DNA of 5,306 nt from JAZTZP01 sp045637525 (GTDB lineage Bacteria; Bacillota; Clostridia; UBA1381): positions 1 through 5,306 of the forward strand of contig JAZTZP010000139.1 of the NCBI GenBank assembly GCA_045637525.1, given 5' to 3'. Within the stretch, counting starts at the first letter, position 1; every line of letters begins with the position of its first letter. Below are positions 5,285 to 5,306 of this stretch, piece by piece. The position numbers and the translations under genes were made by a program. The notes beneath the pieces are model-generated. The model saw nothing but the letters and a program-made list of their open reading frames with translations, did no database searches and had not been told where the DNA came from.

Positions 5285-5306
5285 AATATTTAATCAAACA
5301 AAAGCA

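Overview
The window looks like a chromosomal piece of a low-GC Gram-positive bacterium of the Clostridia, probably a gut-type member. The grounds are the AT-rich sequence, strong AGGAG-type ribosome binding sites, TTG start codons, near-consensus sigma-A promoters, a lipobox lipoprotein and structured intergenic repeats of a kind I remember from clostridial genomes. No 16S or other phylogenetic marker is present, so this assignment is inference.

Layout. Positions 1-98 hold a hairpin-rich intergenic repeat. Positions 218-2155 (minus strand) form a tight two-gene operon: an enolase-superfamily aldonate (D-galactonate type) dehydratase, then a short-chain dehydrogenase. Its promoter region (2156-2290) is shared with a divergent AraC-family regulator (2291-3070, plus strand). 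The two -35 boxes touch, so the regulator very likely controls the operon and perhaps itself. Positions 3071-3638 hold no intact gene. This stretch carries a weak and a stronger terminator-like hairpin, a good promoter (3437-3465), and a 27-codon open frame (3489-3572) that reads like the start of a REP-associated tyrosine transposase (RAYT) and then breaks off. Positions 3639-5135 encode a family-5 solute-binding lipoprotein. Positions 5142-5283 are an array of short hairpins separated by the hexamer CGATAT.

How it works together. The dehydratase would turn a sugar acid (aldonate) into a 2-keto-3-deoxy acid. The dehydrogenase would oxidise or reduce a related sugar acid or keto-acid, and the AraC protein would sense a pathway compound. 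The solute-binding protein belongs to a class that usually binds peptides, nickel or oligosaccharides. No permease or ATPase gene lies beside it, so a link to the sugar-acid operon is only possible.

The metabolic genes are ordinary. The most interesting material is between genes: a decayed transposase start whose promoter may now drive the lipoprotein gene, and two structured repeat elements at the window edges in which stem sequences differ but base pairing is kept.
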